Origin: Mangifera indica
Lineage: Eukaryota; Streptophyta; Magnoliopsida; Sapindales; Anacardiaceae
NCBI RefSeq assembly: GCF_011075055.1
Contig: NC_058151.1
Span: 7,768,251-7,832,250 of the forward strand
Length of the DNA: 64,000 nt
Reading direction: 5' to 3'
In this document: positions 10,085 to 22,800 of the stretch, piece by piece
Numbering within the stretch: the first letter of the stretch is position 1
How the letters are laid out: each line of letters starts with the position of its first letter
Program-made: the position numbers and the translations under genes
Notes under the pieces: generated by a model
Databases searched by the model: none
Told to the model about the DNA's origin: nothing
Seen by the model: only the letters and a program-made list of their open reading frames with translations

Positions 10085-12030
10085 TCCAATCTGAGGATGG
10101 AAAAAGTCAATATCATCAAAGACAATGGTGGATCATCTGACGACTAACACAATGAAAAATCCGTGAACAAAGGTGAACAAAATTTGTCCTTGCTGTGAAG
10201 GCAAGGAGGACCCAAACCATGATTGTAAACGCAAGTCATGAGCCATTTTCATGGTGGAAGAAGACAATCCGAATGATGATAGGATCCTAATCGTATTTAA
10301 AGATGACATAGAGAAAAGAAACTAAGTTGGTTGATTTCGATGTCTTGGAGGGAAATCTGACATTATCTAAAGGTCCATCAGTGAAAAATGACCAATAGAA
10401 TAAAAAAATAGCACATTCTGGTGAGCTCCAATTGATGGCATCTGTTGGTTCATCTAGAGATCAATTTCAACTAACGACGAGGACATGACGTGCAATGAAA
10501 GTCCAAGAAAATGATATTAAAAAGGAAATGAAAGGAGAAAACAATGGAAATGCAACCAATTACCAAGTACGCTGAAGTTATGAAGAAAAAGAAAGGGAGA
10601 CGAAGAAGTTGTTAGTGAAGACAAAAGAGAAGAGAAAAAAATATAACCTAACCTACACTAACAACCCATTTACCTAGCCTAAACCCAACTCATTAAACCC
10701 AAAACCCATTACCCTTAAACCCAACCCTAAATACAATAACCCAAATACCTACCACCCTACTCCTTAACTACCTAATCAAGCCCAAACTCAGCTAAACCCA
10801 ACAACACCCACATTCAATCAAATTAGCCCATATAGTAAAAATTCAAGCCCTAGACCTAAGCCGAAAGCCAACTGGATCACACTAAACCCAATAATATCTA
10901 TTCACCCAAACTAAACTAAAATTGAGCTCCACCCTAACATCCATTATAACCTAAAAACTATCCACGTCCAACCCAACAGTACAAGTCCAACCCAATTTTC
11001 TTACCCAATATATCAACCCAGTTCAACTTCTTTATATCCCAGCCCAATCCAACAACCCACATTTTCTCGGCCCAATAACAAGATACTAACTAGCCCACAA
11101 ACCCTCTCAAACACAAACCCACCCCGTCGCTCCCAAATGCCTTACTCCAATCAATACTCAACTAATGTCCATAGTCAATCATACAACAAAATAGAAATTT
11201 ATTATCACCTAGCTATATCAACGTCCAATAGAATAGCCACCAACTCTAACACTTTGTCAACGAATCTGAGGAGGGACAAAAAATTCTAATGTTTTTCTAA
11301 TAAGGAGTTCCACTCGAAGTGGGAGAAAGAATTATACTTCAGACGCAAGAAAAAACTCATACCTAGTCACCGTTACAAATTTCGACAACTATAGGTGTTG
11401 ATTGCTTCTGAAGAGGATGATAGTTTGGAAAGGGAAGACAGAAGAGAAAATTACGGCCAAAGAAGTGAAGAAGATGGACAGTGGTACAATCCACAATTTA
11501 ACCTCTAAGAGCTTGGTGACAAAATCATAGCTCCTTGTTACACTAGCTCGATTCGCCATTACACTTAGGGATGACCAAAAAGTGGAAGGAGTTGAACTAT
11601 GCAAGCGAGTCTAGTTACAATTTCAAGATATTTCTATCATTCAAATTTCCTCCCATTTCAATTAGGCAATGTCAACATTATTTTAGGGACTGAATGGTTG
11701 TGTAGCTTAGGGGAAATGAAAGCCCGTTGGGAAAGTCCGACCATGAAGTTTATGTGGGAAAGGAAACAGATGGAACTAAAGGGGGACTTATCATTGACCG
11801 ACTAGATTCATCACTCAAAGCCTTGAGGAAGTCTATGCTAAATGATGGGGAAGGATTTTGGACAAAATGGGAAAGGAAACTTGTATTTGAGAAAGAGACA
11901 TGGGAAAATAAAGACTAAAGTGACAGAGTTACTAGGAGAGTTTGATGTGTTGTTTAAGGAGCCACACGAATTGCCACCAAGGAGGGACGAGGTCATGCAA
12001 TATTACCTCAAAAGTCACCTAAATGGCTAA
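10085..12030 (+). pseudogene. Gypsy gag-protease remnant with Asn/Pro-rich domain
   Basis: After the 5' LTR there is a short Cys-rich word (ICPCCEGKEDPNHDC, frame broken). A long Asn/Pro/Thr-rich stretch follows at 10640-11260. Then comes a decayed zinc-knuckle-like segment near 11340-11400 and acidic ASEEDDSLERED. Protease C-terminal sequence LGNVNIILGTEWLCSLGEMK (11660-11720) is well preserved. Finally, ELLGEFDVLFKEPHELPPRR (about 11927-11986) marks the start of the protease-RT linker. Stops and frameshifts are frequent. The RT and RNase H expected next are absent, and the sequence jumps to an integrase stub at 12029. Confidence 0.72.
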
Positions 12031-12173
12031 CTTGGGTAAAGTACTGGTATAACACAAAGTTCTATGGGTCCATGAGAATGACACTTTAAGGTGGTCTTTA
12101 CCAACACCACTCCTATGGTTAATTAAATTGGAATCCAAGGTTGAAGAAGTTAACACCATGATTAGGGAAAGGA
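12029..12173 (+). pseudogene. Gypsy integrase C-terminal stub
   Basis: The stub reads WLTWVKYWYNTKFYGSMRMTL and, after frame changes, LESKVEEVNTMIRERIH. These correspond to the end of the integrase core of chromoviruses (family pattern W-x-x-WYNT-x-H-S, later EV-x-x-ML-x-R). Immediately afterwards the coding character changes to PPR sequence, while the expected GPY/F region before the chromodomain is missing. It is a relic of the same element as 10085-12030. Confidence 0.6.
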
Positions 12174-12720
12174 TTCATGTTTCATGGAATTTGATGGTTT
12201 TGGGCTTTGTGTTTAACCGTGATTGTAATGGTGCTACTGAGATGTTTTAGCAACTAGAATTTGAGTCGAATTTAATTATGTTTCATGTATTTCTAAAAGT
12301 CATCTCATATAATTTTTTGTTGGATTTAGAGAGACAAATTACATGGATTCTTGCTTAAATGGGGATGTGATGGAAACATGTCATTGCGTAATGGACTTGT
12401 CGACTTTAATGGCAATTGCAAAGAGGTTCGTTTTGCACAAATGGTTATTTATGAGATTAATGGATAAAATGATATTCTTTGGTGTTTAATGGTAACTGTT
12501 TATAGGTAAAATGATGAGGAAGAGAAGGCATTTGAGTTGTTTCTAAGTGCAAGGAAAGAAAGGGATGAGCTAAAAGATTTTATGGTTTCAAGTATGCAAA
12601 GTGCATGTGCAGGGATGTCAGGACTTGGATTGGGTGGATTTGCTTGTAAAAAATGCAATTATATGTGTAGAAGGGAAGTATGGAGATGTAGACGTAAGTG
12701 ACAAATAGTTTTTAAAAACG
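12174..12720 (+). pseudogene. PPR gene fragment embedded in a gypsy element
   Basis: Following the integrase stub, the plus strand reads VSWNLMVLGF, then NGLVDFNGNCKEVRFAQMV, MVTVYR, a stop, NDEEEKAFELFLSARKE, and LKDFMVSSMQSACAGMSGLG. This is the diagnostic pattern of a plant PPR protein of the LOI1/MEF type (NGL-D-YGKC, SW-S-V-AYVQN-EEEKA, DFM-SSVLSACAGMAGLELGR). After a frameshift, NAIICVEGKYGDVDV continues the next repeat. At least two stops and one frameshift break it. About 170 residues of one PPR gene are represented with no visible intron. Assignment to the PPR family is confident; the parent gene is not. Confidence 0.72.
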
Positions 12721-12945
12721 AAAGATACGAAGACAATATATTTGAATAAGTTGATAACAATATATAAGAGACTAGTTTATATAATGAGGCACTTGCAAAA
12801 TTGTCACAATTGGAGAATTTAGATTGTGGTACAATGAAGAGATCTAATATGATAAGTTCGAGTGTTGTAATTGGTGCTTTTGCTATCAAGAAAAGTTTGT
12901 GTGGAGTTAGTTGCACAACTAAAGAAATGAATTGGGTAGATTGTA
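12721..12945 (+). other. Short unidentified stretch between PPR fragment and chromodomain
   Basis: Contains a broken frame with LSQLENLDCGTMKRSN and VVIGAFAIKKSLCGVSC. I do not recognise it. It could be more captured host sequence or decayed integrase C-terminal region. Confidence 0.3.
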
Positions 12946-13165
12946 ATGAGTCAACTGCTATCAGATTGCCTAAGTGAGGAGGTTGAATTAAAGGTATCAC
13001 CAAAGGAAGTGTTACACTATAGGTACTCTCCTCAAGGTGAACTAGAATTACTTACTAAATGGGATGACCTTCCAAACTACGGGAAATCTCAGGAACTATA
13101 TAAGAACCTCAATCAACTCTTTCAACATTTGCACCTTGAGGACAAGTTATCTCCCGATGGGCAGG
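12946..13165 (+). pseudogene. Gypsy chromovirus chromodomain
   Basis: A continuous frame encodes SEEVELKVSPKEVLHYRYSP, then QGELELLTKWDDLPNY and ELYKNLNQLFQHLHLEDK. The family's chromodomain at the integrase C-terminus has VL-YR--x-G--ELLIKW-x-LP--E-SWE. The usual aromatic cage residue in the SWE motif is changed here (KSQEL). The frame runs on to 13257, past the start of the 3' LTR. The domain lets intact elements target chromatin, but in this dead element it is a marker only. Confidence 0.8.
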
Positions 13166-13197
13166 GCAATGTTAGGTCTCACGAATATGTGAAAAGG

Positions 13198-13752
13198 GGA
13201 AATAAGGAAGTGACAAGTAAAAGTGGCAAGAAGTTGGAGTTGACAAATGGCAAGTAGCCAACAAAAAGGCAAGCAACAAACAAACAACAAGCTATAGCAA
13301 ACGATCAACAAGAAGGACCACAAAGATATTCAGAGGTGATATGGCAAGCAAGGAGAGGGCTAGCAATTATAGAGAAGAAAAGGAATAAAAGACTAGAGGA
13401 GGAAGGGATAAGGCAGAGAAGATTTTTGAAAGAGTAAGGGAAAGGGAGAGCTCCAACCTCTCGAAAGCTGGAAGGAAGAATTAGGCTTTGTTCTTGGATT
13501 TTGTTATGATTTTCTAGTCATGTAAGAAAATAGTTAAATGAAAGTAAAAACTCTTTTATTGAATTTTTTGAGAATCAATTAATACAAAAATCCTTTACAT
13601 TTACATTTGTGTTGTTGAAATACATATCACATACATTTTACAACATTCATTCTCATCTCCAAACACACTATGAATTCTAGCAACCTCTAGTGAGCAAGAT
13701 ATTTTGGTAGCAGTAAAGAACAAAACCACAACTTATTTCCAAGTCTGTATCA
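13198..13752 (+). mobile_element. 3' LTR of the gypsy element that starts at 9535
   Basis: Pairs with 9535-10069 (see shared words there). It begins TGTGAAAAGG after a purine-rich GATGGGCAGGGCAATG tract at about 13155-13170 and ends CTGTATCA. The flanks (AAGGC after, ATTAT before the 5' LTR) do not form a clear target duplication. The element sits about 70 bp inside intron 9 of the ABC1 kinase gene, in opposite orientation. Confidence 0.72.
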
Positions 13753-13821
13753 AAGGCCTATCATTAACGTATAAATACAAGCATATGGATATTTAATATA
13801 AAAAAGATAAGTAAACCATAC

Positions 13822-16800
13822 CTTGCACCCCTTACAAAACTCCATTGTCAAAATGTGCTTAGTGGTCAAATCCTGTATACAAAAGAGAGTGGTGGCGGTG
13901 GTGGTCAGATTACATGAGACATGAATCATATAAACATCTTCAAATTTAGAAATAACAAAACCAAAGACAAACTAACAAAGACCATAAACTAATAATGCGA
14001 AGGATTGCCCTATGATACCCAAAAAACATTAGGAACCCGGACTATATCATTGTTCTTGAAGTTCTCAGCCGTTTTGATAGCATTTCTAGCCTCTTGAGTG
14101 AAATCTGTGAAACATAAAGTAGGGGAAAACACTATTATTTATTGAAGATTAAATAAAATCAACTGAGAATTTCATATCTATGTTTATTTGTTCTCAACCA
14201 CAGGATATGAAAACAATATGATATGCAAAATTGATAGGATAGAAAATAAGGAAGAAAGGAGATTGAATGATTTAGTAGAGAAATTAACTTTCATTATGAA
14301 TATTCAATATAATTTTATCGAAGCATCATTTATTAGGCCAAAACTAAATTAAAAAGCACATAAAAATCTACTCAAATAAACAACCTAAATCCTACTTAAA
14401 TAATGACGATATCAGAAAAACTAATTTTACTTCAACACGCAAGATAACATTAGAATAACTTCTATTTTTTTTAATAAATATGCAGAAAGATATATATTAC
14501 TATGAAGAGAAAAAGCCATTAAAGTGGATCATGTATCCACTACAACAAAAAGAACCCATCGAGCTAGGATCCAAAGGTTTACAAAGACCATCGTGAATCT
14601 ATGCAGAAAGAACAAACAAAAAATAAAGCTACAAGAGCCAAAACCACATCAAAAACACAACTAGAGTCAACTAATAACTTCTAGTCAAATTAGATGAACA
14701 AATTTTTGACACTTGACATAATGATGCAAAAAACTTCATTGGCTCCTATAAAAAATTGATTTATTCTCCTCCACTATCCTTAATGTTCTTTTCGTTCACC
14801 ACAAATCACCCACAAAAGAACTAAAACACACTGTTTAAACAGATTATAACCAAATATCTAGGAGTAACTAGAAAAGCATTTCCTACAATTTCAGATCCTA
14901 GATTCAGCATCATTCTCCCCCATTGGGAAAAACTTCACATAGCAAGATAGCTTCAAAAGGCACCATGTCTCAAGTAGACAATCCAATAAACTAGAAATTT
15001 TCATACTTGATCTCATGTTGAAATGGATAACATCACAATAACTTTTACTTTTTTGATAAAATGTGTATTTTTTTGGTAGTAATTTGATTTTTCTCTCAAG
15101 AATTATAGGTCTATATTAGGAATAGGATGTCTCCAATATAATGTAAATCCTATTGATGAATGTATTGAATACAAGTAGGTTCTTCCAAAAAGTTCATGTT
15201 TCAATATTCAATGGATCAGATTGGGTTACAGTTAAATATAATGTGGAGATAGTTCGACTCAATAAGCTAAGAACTGGATTTAGAAAAGAAGATTTTGACA
15301 TGCGATAGAAATACACTATGACATAATCCTGATTTGTTACAACTACTTTTCATGCCTAAGATTTTACCCTCATAAAAGGTAGAGGTTGCTTCCTATGTTA
15401 CAAAATCCCCTCAAACATCTTTAATGCCCATAGACATCAAACAACCAAAAGAGATATAATACATATTACAGCTTAAAAACATAAAATTGGCCAGAGTGTC
15501 ACATCTTAAATTAAAAATAAAAGTATAAATAATAACAGATTCTATCACTCACCGAGTTCCAAAGAAATGCCCCCTGCAAATTCTGATATAAGCCACTCAA
15601 ACCTGTACTCAGGGAAAAACTATGGACATAGAGAACTATCACAAATCATGAAGACAATTGACAAATTAAAAAATATCAGGAAAATAAACTTCATTTTATT
15701 TGGATTTTAAACTTGTAATCTAATTTATGTAAAAAAGATATAAAAGGCATAATGGTCAAGAATGTGTGAGATAAGTGAAAGTAGATTAGGTGATTAGCAT
15801 AAGGTGTATATGAAAGACCTTGTTTTGGCCGTTATAAACATGATTATGTTTCTTTATTCTTTTTTTGGTTTTTCCTAATTTTAGGGGTGGGGGCTAAAGG
15901 GGAAGGTTTTACACAATATATTAATTTAATATTATTTTATTTATTATATTATTAATTATGATATGTTAAAATTGTTTTCTAGACTATTGTGTTATCCTAG
16001 AATAAGTTAACGTATCTGAACAAATAATTTTAGCAATTTCATTTTTTGACATAGATAGAGCAGAGACAGAGAGAGAACAGAATTAGAGAAAACACACAGG
16101 ATAAAGGATGAAAAATCAGAACGGAAGAAATTTAAAAGAAGATTCAGACAGAAAACTCAGGAAACAATATTTTATCATATATTCATCAACCCTTGGTTTC
16201 TCAAATGAAATAACACCAACTTATAGGGCTAGAATCCAAACCCTAATGAAAACATAATCTTACATCTAATAGAATAAGGAAATAAAAACTAAAATAATTA
16301 GGAAAAAATTAACCCTAAAATACAATTTTATAATGACTAAATAATCCTTGCACCCATTCTTATATGTCCTCCATCACATAGCTTTATCGAATATTTTGGT
16401 TTTCATTTTTAAGACAAATCCTTTCAATTTGGCTCAACTTTTTGTCCAAAAATGAATTGAACTGAACCAACTCATTCACATCTAATCGCCTCATTATTCA
16501 CATGTAGTGCCCTGTGTAGAACACTAACAATGTTATATAATTAATGGAAGGGGGATGATGACGAATGAAAGTATGAAGGAAAATTAAGGAAAGATGATAT
16601 GAAATAAGATGTTTGGATATATGATGTGATGAACACCCAAGCCAGAGCAAAGAAAAAGGACTTGGGCAGATGAGTTGAAACAAGGTAGGTATGTGAGAAT
16701 ATCTAATATGGTTAAGAGAACGTTACAATTAACGAAGCTAACCAAACATAAAACATAAGAGACTTGAACTTCTCCAAGTAATCAACGTCAAGAGACCTAT

Positions 16801-19800
16801 CCACAAGTGCTCAACTTACTTTGCATGCCTAAACCTCTGTATAACCTCTTAAACATCAATATCTACTCCACATTCAAGGATAAATTTCATTAAAATTTGA
16901 AACTGAAAAGGTATTTGCCACAATTAAAAATTTTAGCAACATAATTAAATTAATCATTTTACAAAACCAACTTTCTCCCTTGTATTTAACAATGGACTCA
17001 ATAACATATTAAATAAATAAAGACCTAGAAGATTCAACATGAATTTTCCTACTTGCAATTCAAATTCATGGGTCAACATCAAATATCATGCAAAACATGA
17101 AAAAATTAGTGTTGAGAGATTCAGAGCACACCCATGCAACAGCCTTTGAAAGGAAAGACATAATTGTTGTGTCTAGTCTCATCTTATTCTCTATTCCCGG
17201 GTATTGCACCTAATTACGGCAAGAAAAGGCACTTAAATATTATCAAGTACATAATCAAATTAACACAGCTTTATGAACAAAAACTGTTAGCTGAAACCAT
17301 GCACAAAAAGCAAAAATCAGAAACAATATTAAAAAAAAAAACATGTATGTCAATTTTCTTTTGGATCCAAGAGGCTAGGCTCAAGAGCCCACTCCTCCTA
17401 CACAAGTTTTGACCATTTTACAGTCCTTCAATGGTTGAGATAGCATGTACGTTTTGTCACTTCCAAAATGCATTGAATTTCACTCACACAAAGTGCACTA
17501 ATCTAATGATCAAACAATTGTGTCAAGAACATGGTCACTTAAACCGTTCCTTAAATACATGTGAAAGATGAAAATTACAAGAATATAATCTACAAAGGTA
17601 AATCGATATTAGGATATTATTAGTTCTTCTCACAGAATGAATATGGGAAAAAATATAAATACAAGGGCTGAACAGAGAGAAACTATTTCTTTAACTCTCA
17701 AATTTTTGCAGATTGGGCTTACCAGTTTAGAAAGCAAATGAAAGGGCTTTATCAGCTTAATACACCAACTATGTAAGCCAATTAAAAGCTATCAAGCCAT
17801 GAAAGCAATATTAAAACTGAGTAAACAGGAAGGATGTTCTAGTTTTTTCATGCATAAAATGTTTCACATGCTAAGGGTTCATTGTAGTGCAGGTTACATG
17901 TATATATAAAATGCACAATCAAGACAGAAAATTCTTCAGAAGTTTTCCAACCACCCCCAATAATGATATAGTGCAAAGATAACCTGTTACTGGCCAACCT
18001 TGATAGCAACTTCTTGATGATCTCTCAACACCGCATGATGTACTTGGGCAATAGACGCAGCAGCTATTGGTTGTTCATCAAGAGAAAGAAATCTGAAATT
18101 TGCATAGATCTCAAACTCAAAAAAGTGGCTTTTATATACATTTGTTAAGATGCAATAATAATAATAACAATTATAATGATTAATTAAGAAAATATATGAT
18201 TTGAATAAAATATTTAATTAGGATAAGATCTTTGAAATTAGGATATGATACTTGAGATTAGGATAAAACATTTGATGTGAATATTATTTGAATTAAAAAG
18301 TTAAATATTGACAGAATAAATAGAGGTGATTGGATAGAGAGAAGGAAAGTATTGCTTTTTGGTATTTTGGGCAAATTTGCTTTGGAAGGCGTTGACACCT
18401 CTTGGTGGTAGCACTTTTTTTTTTATTAATAAAATTCACAATAGGTCGCTAACAAATTGGTATTAAAGTAAATGAGATCTAAGCATGGCTGAGAAGAGGA
18501 TGGAGAGTAAAAGTACTAATCTAAAGAAGATTATAAGAAAGTATGATTCAAGGTGCTGCTAAATTAACACATATTTAATATTGCTTATTCCCCCACGATT
18601 GAAACAAATAAGATAACGCCATTTCAGGTGAACGCATGTAAATTACACCTGTGAAGCCATCCAATCCAATGCAAAAAGTGAAACGTTGTCATTCCTTGCG
18701 TATTTGACTTTTCAATGACATTATTGGAAACCAAAGGCCTTTAATTAGGCATCATTAGAGCTTATTGTTCTAAATAGATTATTGCTCCATCTTTGGAAAA
18801 AAAGATTGAAAAGTTAGGCAAATAGATAAACCAGAATCTTGACCATCATTTATTTCTTTAGCTAGGGCATGCAGCTTTCCTAATCACCACAAGAATAAAT
18901 TCAATAAAATATAAATGAAAAATGGAGTATATTGATACAAGAAAAAGGAAAAGGACAAGAATGAGAATGAGGCAACTATGCAAATAACAAACAAAGATTT
19001 CTATTGGTAAGCAAACAACTTAAGCAGCTACTAAGTCTAAAGTGAACAAAGTGGTATATGTTATTACAATGAATCATTACACTCCTACAAGATGACTTTT
19101 TCTATACCAAACCCATAAGCAGAGCAAATTTTGATCCACAACGTTACCTTTGAAGTTCCTCACCATTCTAACAAAATATTATAAACAAAACCAATATGCC
19201 AGTAGAAATTTAGCTCAAGTCATATTTAAAGAAAAATCATATTTCTAACCTTTTTTCATTGAGAAGAATCAATCATCATCCAAAAGACAAAAGCAAAGAG
19301 AGGATAATGACATTAATTTTATAAATTCTTACTACTATAATTAATTTCAAATAAGAACAAAAAATTCTTACTACTATAATTAATTTTGCATGAGTTAAGC
19401 TTTTTGACTATTGTTGTTTGAACATAGTAGCAAAGCTTATTTGACTAAAAAAAAAGTGTTTGAATATTGAAAATCTCTAGATAAAATTGGGTCAAGAGGG
19501 TGCTTAATGATTAAATAATAATAATAATAATAATCCATATGTCCACTTCTGATTTCTTAGACCTCCCATCACCAAGGTCAAAACTTGTAAGCATAGGGGT
19601 GTAAGGGAACACTAGTTGTTGGTGAGGTGTCCAGGCTAGTTACTATAAAAGAAAAGGAAGTGCAGATGGAAGGAAAGGAAGGACTAAAGGAGTTTGGGCA
19701 CGATTTGGGTAAGGATATAAAGCATGAAATGGAAAAAGAAAAGTAAGGTAAGGATTAGGAAATTAAGTGGCTATGGTTAGTAGGAACTAACGCCTCTAAA

Positions 19801-22800
19801 CATCAGACTATCTTTCTTTTCTTTCTTTTTGGTTGTGTGATTACATAGTGTGCAGCCCAAATCCCACAGTTATACTGTTGATTGTGATTAAATAAACACC
19901 AATTTGTTTTCCTTCTAGACATACCAACTATTTGTGGACAAATATTGGAGTGTTAGATTAAATCTTGCAGGTTTTTTATTAGTTTTAGTATCAAAGCATC
20001 ATTAGGCTTTGGGTTATAATGAGTACAATGATGGATTAAACACCAAACTAATTAGAGAAGGAGGTATTCGTGAAATTGGTGGGTTTCAAAGCGGAACTAC
20101 AATGAATGAAGGGTTGTTAGAGGTGAAGGATTTGATGACCTTGTTGTATCATGGCAACCAAGAAGGAAATTGGGATGAAGCACCAGCCAAGCAATCAAAA
20201 GCTCAAGGAAGTGTGGGTGCCTCAAGTGACAAATGGGAAGTACCAAAAAGAGTTATGGTGGCCAAAAGTGGTCGAAAAAGGGAGTCGTAAGTCATGGAAA
20301 CTAAGAATGAGTTGGCAGGAATGGTGGACCACAAGGTGGAGTGGGTGTATTTCTCAAGTTGAAAGGTACTTTGTGGTAAATCAGCTTGGAAAAAGGAAGA
20401 AAGTTTTAGCTGCGACAATTTGCATGGATGGTTTGGCACTAGCTTGGCTACAACAGGTGGAACTTACAAATCCTATCATCGATTAGAGGAGGTTAAAGAA
20501 AGCTTTGACGGGAGAGATTGTAACCATTAAAGGAGGGAACTGCTCATAAAGAATTACTCTCTCCCTAGTTGCAAGGGACAGTGGCAGCATAGCGGAGTTA
20601 ATTTGAAAGGTTGGCAACATTGTTAAGAGATTTATCAAATAATTTGTTAAATGGGGTATCTGTAAAAGGGCTAGCAGATGATATATAGGCTGAATTGGGA
20701 GTGGTTGGGCCCAGCACTTTAGCCCAAGTAATAGTCATGGCCAAAGAAATTGAAGTAATGAACTAGGTCTTCAACCAAATGAGGGAGGCTAAAGGCAAGC
20801 CCATTAAGGGTTATCCAACTTTTAGAATTAGGCCAACAAACTTTCCAAACAAGTACACACCCCAACTCATCTATATACATTTAGTTGATAAGATATGACA
20901 CAATTGAAATAATGTTCCTCCAAAGATATTTAGGAACTCGAAGTGAAATTAATGATCAAGCAACCTCTAAAGGATGACGAGTTTTTCTTTCAAAAACACC
21001 GTATTGCTGTGGGATGATGTATTTTCGGCCACTTCTCCAACTCTAGCTTCCAAGTCTCTATCAAATCTCCATTTGGCTCAAGCCACCATTGAGAATGAAG
21101 AATTAGCTCCATGCAAGCCCAAAGATTCATTGCTTTTTCCACCTTGGCCCACCTTTGCTTATGGGTGCAATGCTATTACTTGGATCCAAAACTCTCATGA
21201 TCTAATAGGTCTTAAAGAACCAAGAAGTCCTCCTTTGAAGCCCAAGTGAAGTTACAACCATCCATCACTCCATTTTGAAGCCCAAAAAGGTGCTCAAAGC
21301 CCAATTGGGAGATTTGGATGAAATTGGATGAAAGGAAAGCTTTGGTGGAGACAAGAGCCCACTTTTTATGGAATAATAATGACATTTTGTCTTATTGCAT
21401 TATTTAAAGTATGGCATGGCTTATTTTGTGTGGTTTAGAGTGAATTAAGGGCTAGAGTGAACTATTTTATTAAAAACCTATGTACACATATTTCTTGCCG
21501 CCACTTACTCCCCATATAAAGTGGCCATGCTTTGTAAAAAGGGGTTTTTTTCTTTGGAATGAAAACTTGAAGAAGCTTTGTTGGCTCTCTTTCTTATTTC
21601 CTCTATCCAATCCTTCTTGGTGGAAGATTGGTGGTGGAAGGCCCCAAGGTTGGTGCAACTTTCCTTTATGCCTTGGTTACATTTTATGTTTCCTTAGAAA
21701 TCCAAATTAAAGTGTGTATTGTGTTAATTTTGATTATGGCAGAGAGTTGCAGCATAATTACTATTTCTGCCACTGCTTTCTACTTGTAATTTGATTGTCT
21801 TACTCTACACCAATTGTGTACGTCCATAGCTTGAAAGAAAGTTCTTTGGGTTGTGATTATGATGAAATGAATTCGGTTGGATTTGGAGTTGATTTGGTTG
21901 GTTAAACTGCAAGAACAAAAAAACTGCTCATACCACATGAACAGTGAAAACAATTTTTGATTTTTGGTTTCTTGTTGCATGTTTGGATGAATATGCACCA
22001 AGTGTCAAGACAAGAACTTTGATAAATAACCTCATTGGTTACCAAATAATTACTGAAGACAAAGTAGTCAATATTATTGTTAGTTGTTGGCGTTTTAATT
22101 GTGGTTAGGAACAGATTTTGTATTATGGAATAGAAAGTTTGAAAAGTTTTTTGAGCTTTAGATTTTTCCTTTAGAAGATATACCTAACACACTCTCGTAT
22201 GATCATTAATGAAAATGATAAACTAACGATATCTAAAGATATTTTTTAGTTCATGATGCACTCCAAATATCACTATGAATGAGAGTAAAAGGATGTGATT
22301 CTATATTTGGTTTGATTGGATAAGACACATGGGTATGTTTTGCCAATTGACAAATTGTACAAGATAAATAATTAGAATTTTTATTCAAAGATAAATTTGG
22401 AAACAAATGTTTGAGATAATTAAATTTGGGATGACTTAGTCCACAATGTCATATCATGATTACATTTTTTTTTGGAAACATTAAAAGTTGTACTAAAGTC
22501 TATTTACATACTTTCAAATATTTATTTATTCTCAAAATTATTTTCCATAAAATAGTATAGTCCATCGTTCATCCTTTGTGATGTTAGCTCCTAGATTTCA
22601 CAAGAAGCAATAGTAAACTTAGCAAAGCAATTATTTTACTAATAGATAGTAAATTACAAGACAAGTTCGGGACATAAAGTACTAAATGACAAGTAAATTC
22701 GATAACTAAATGGAGTTGATGTCAACCACAGATGAGAAAGATCTATCGACAATTTTCACATGAGGCACAGGAGAAGGATCCCTCTTACGTTATAGACGTC

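Noticed and set aside
17164..17412. Plus-strand 82-codon ORF
   Set aside because: It overlaps kinase exon 6 on the other strand and has no domain.
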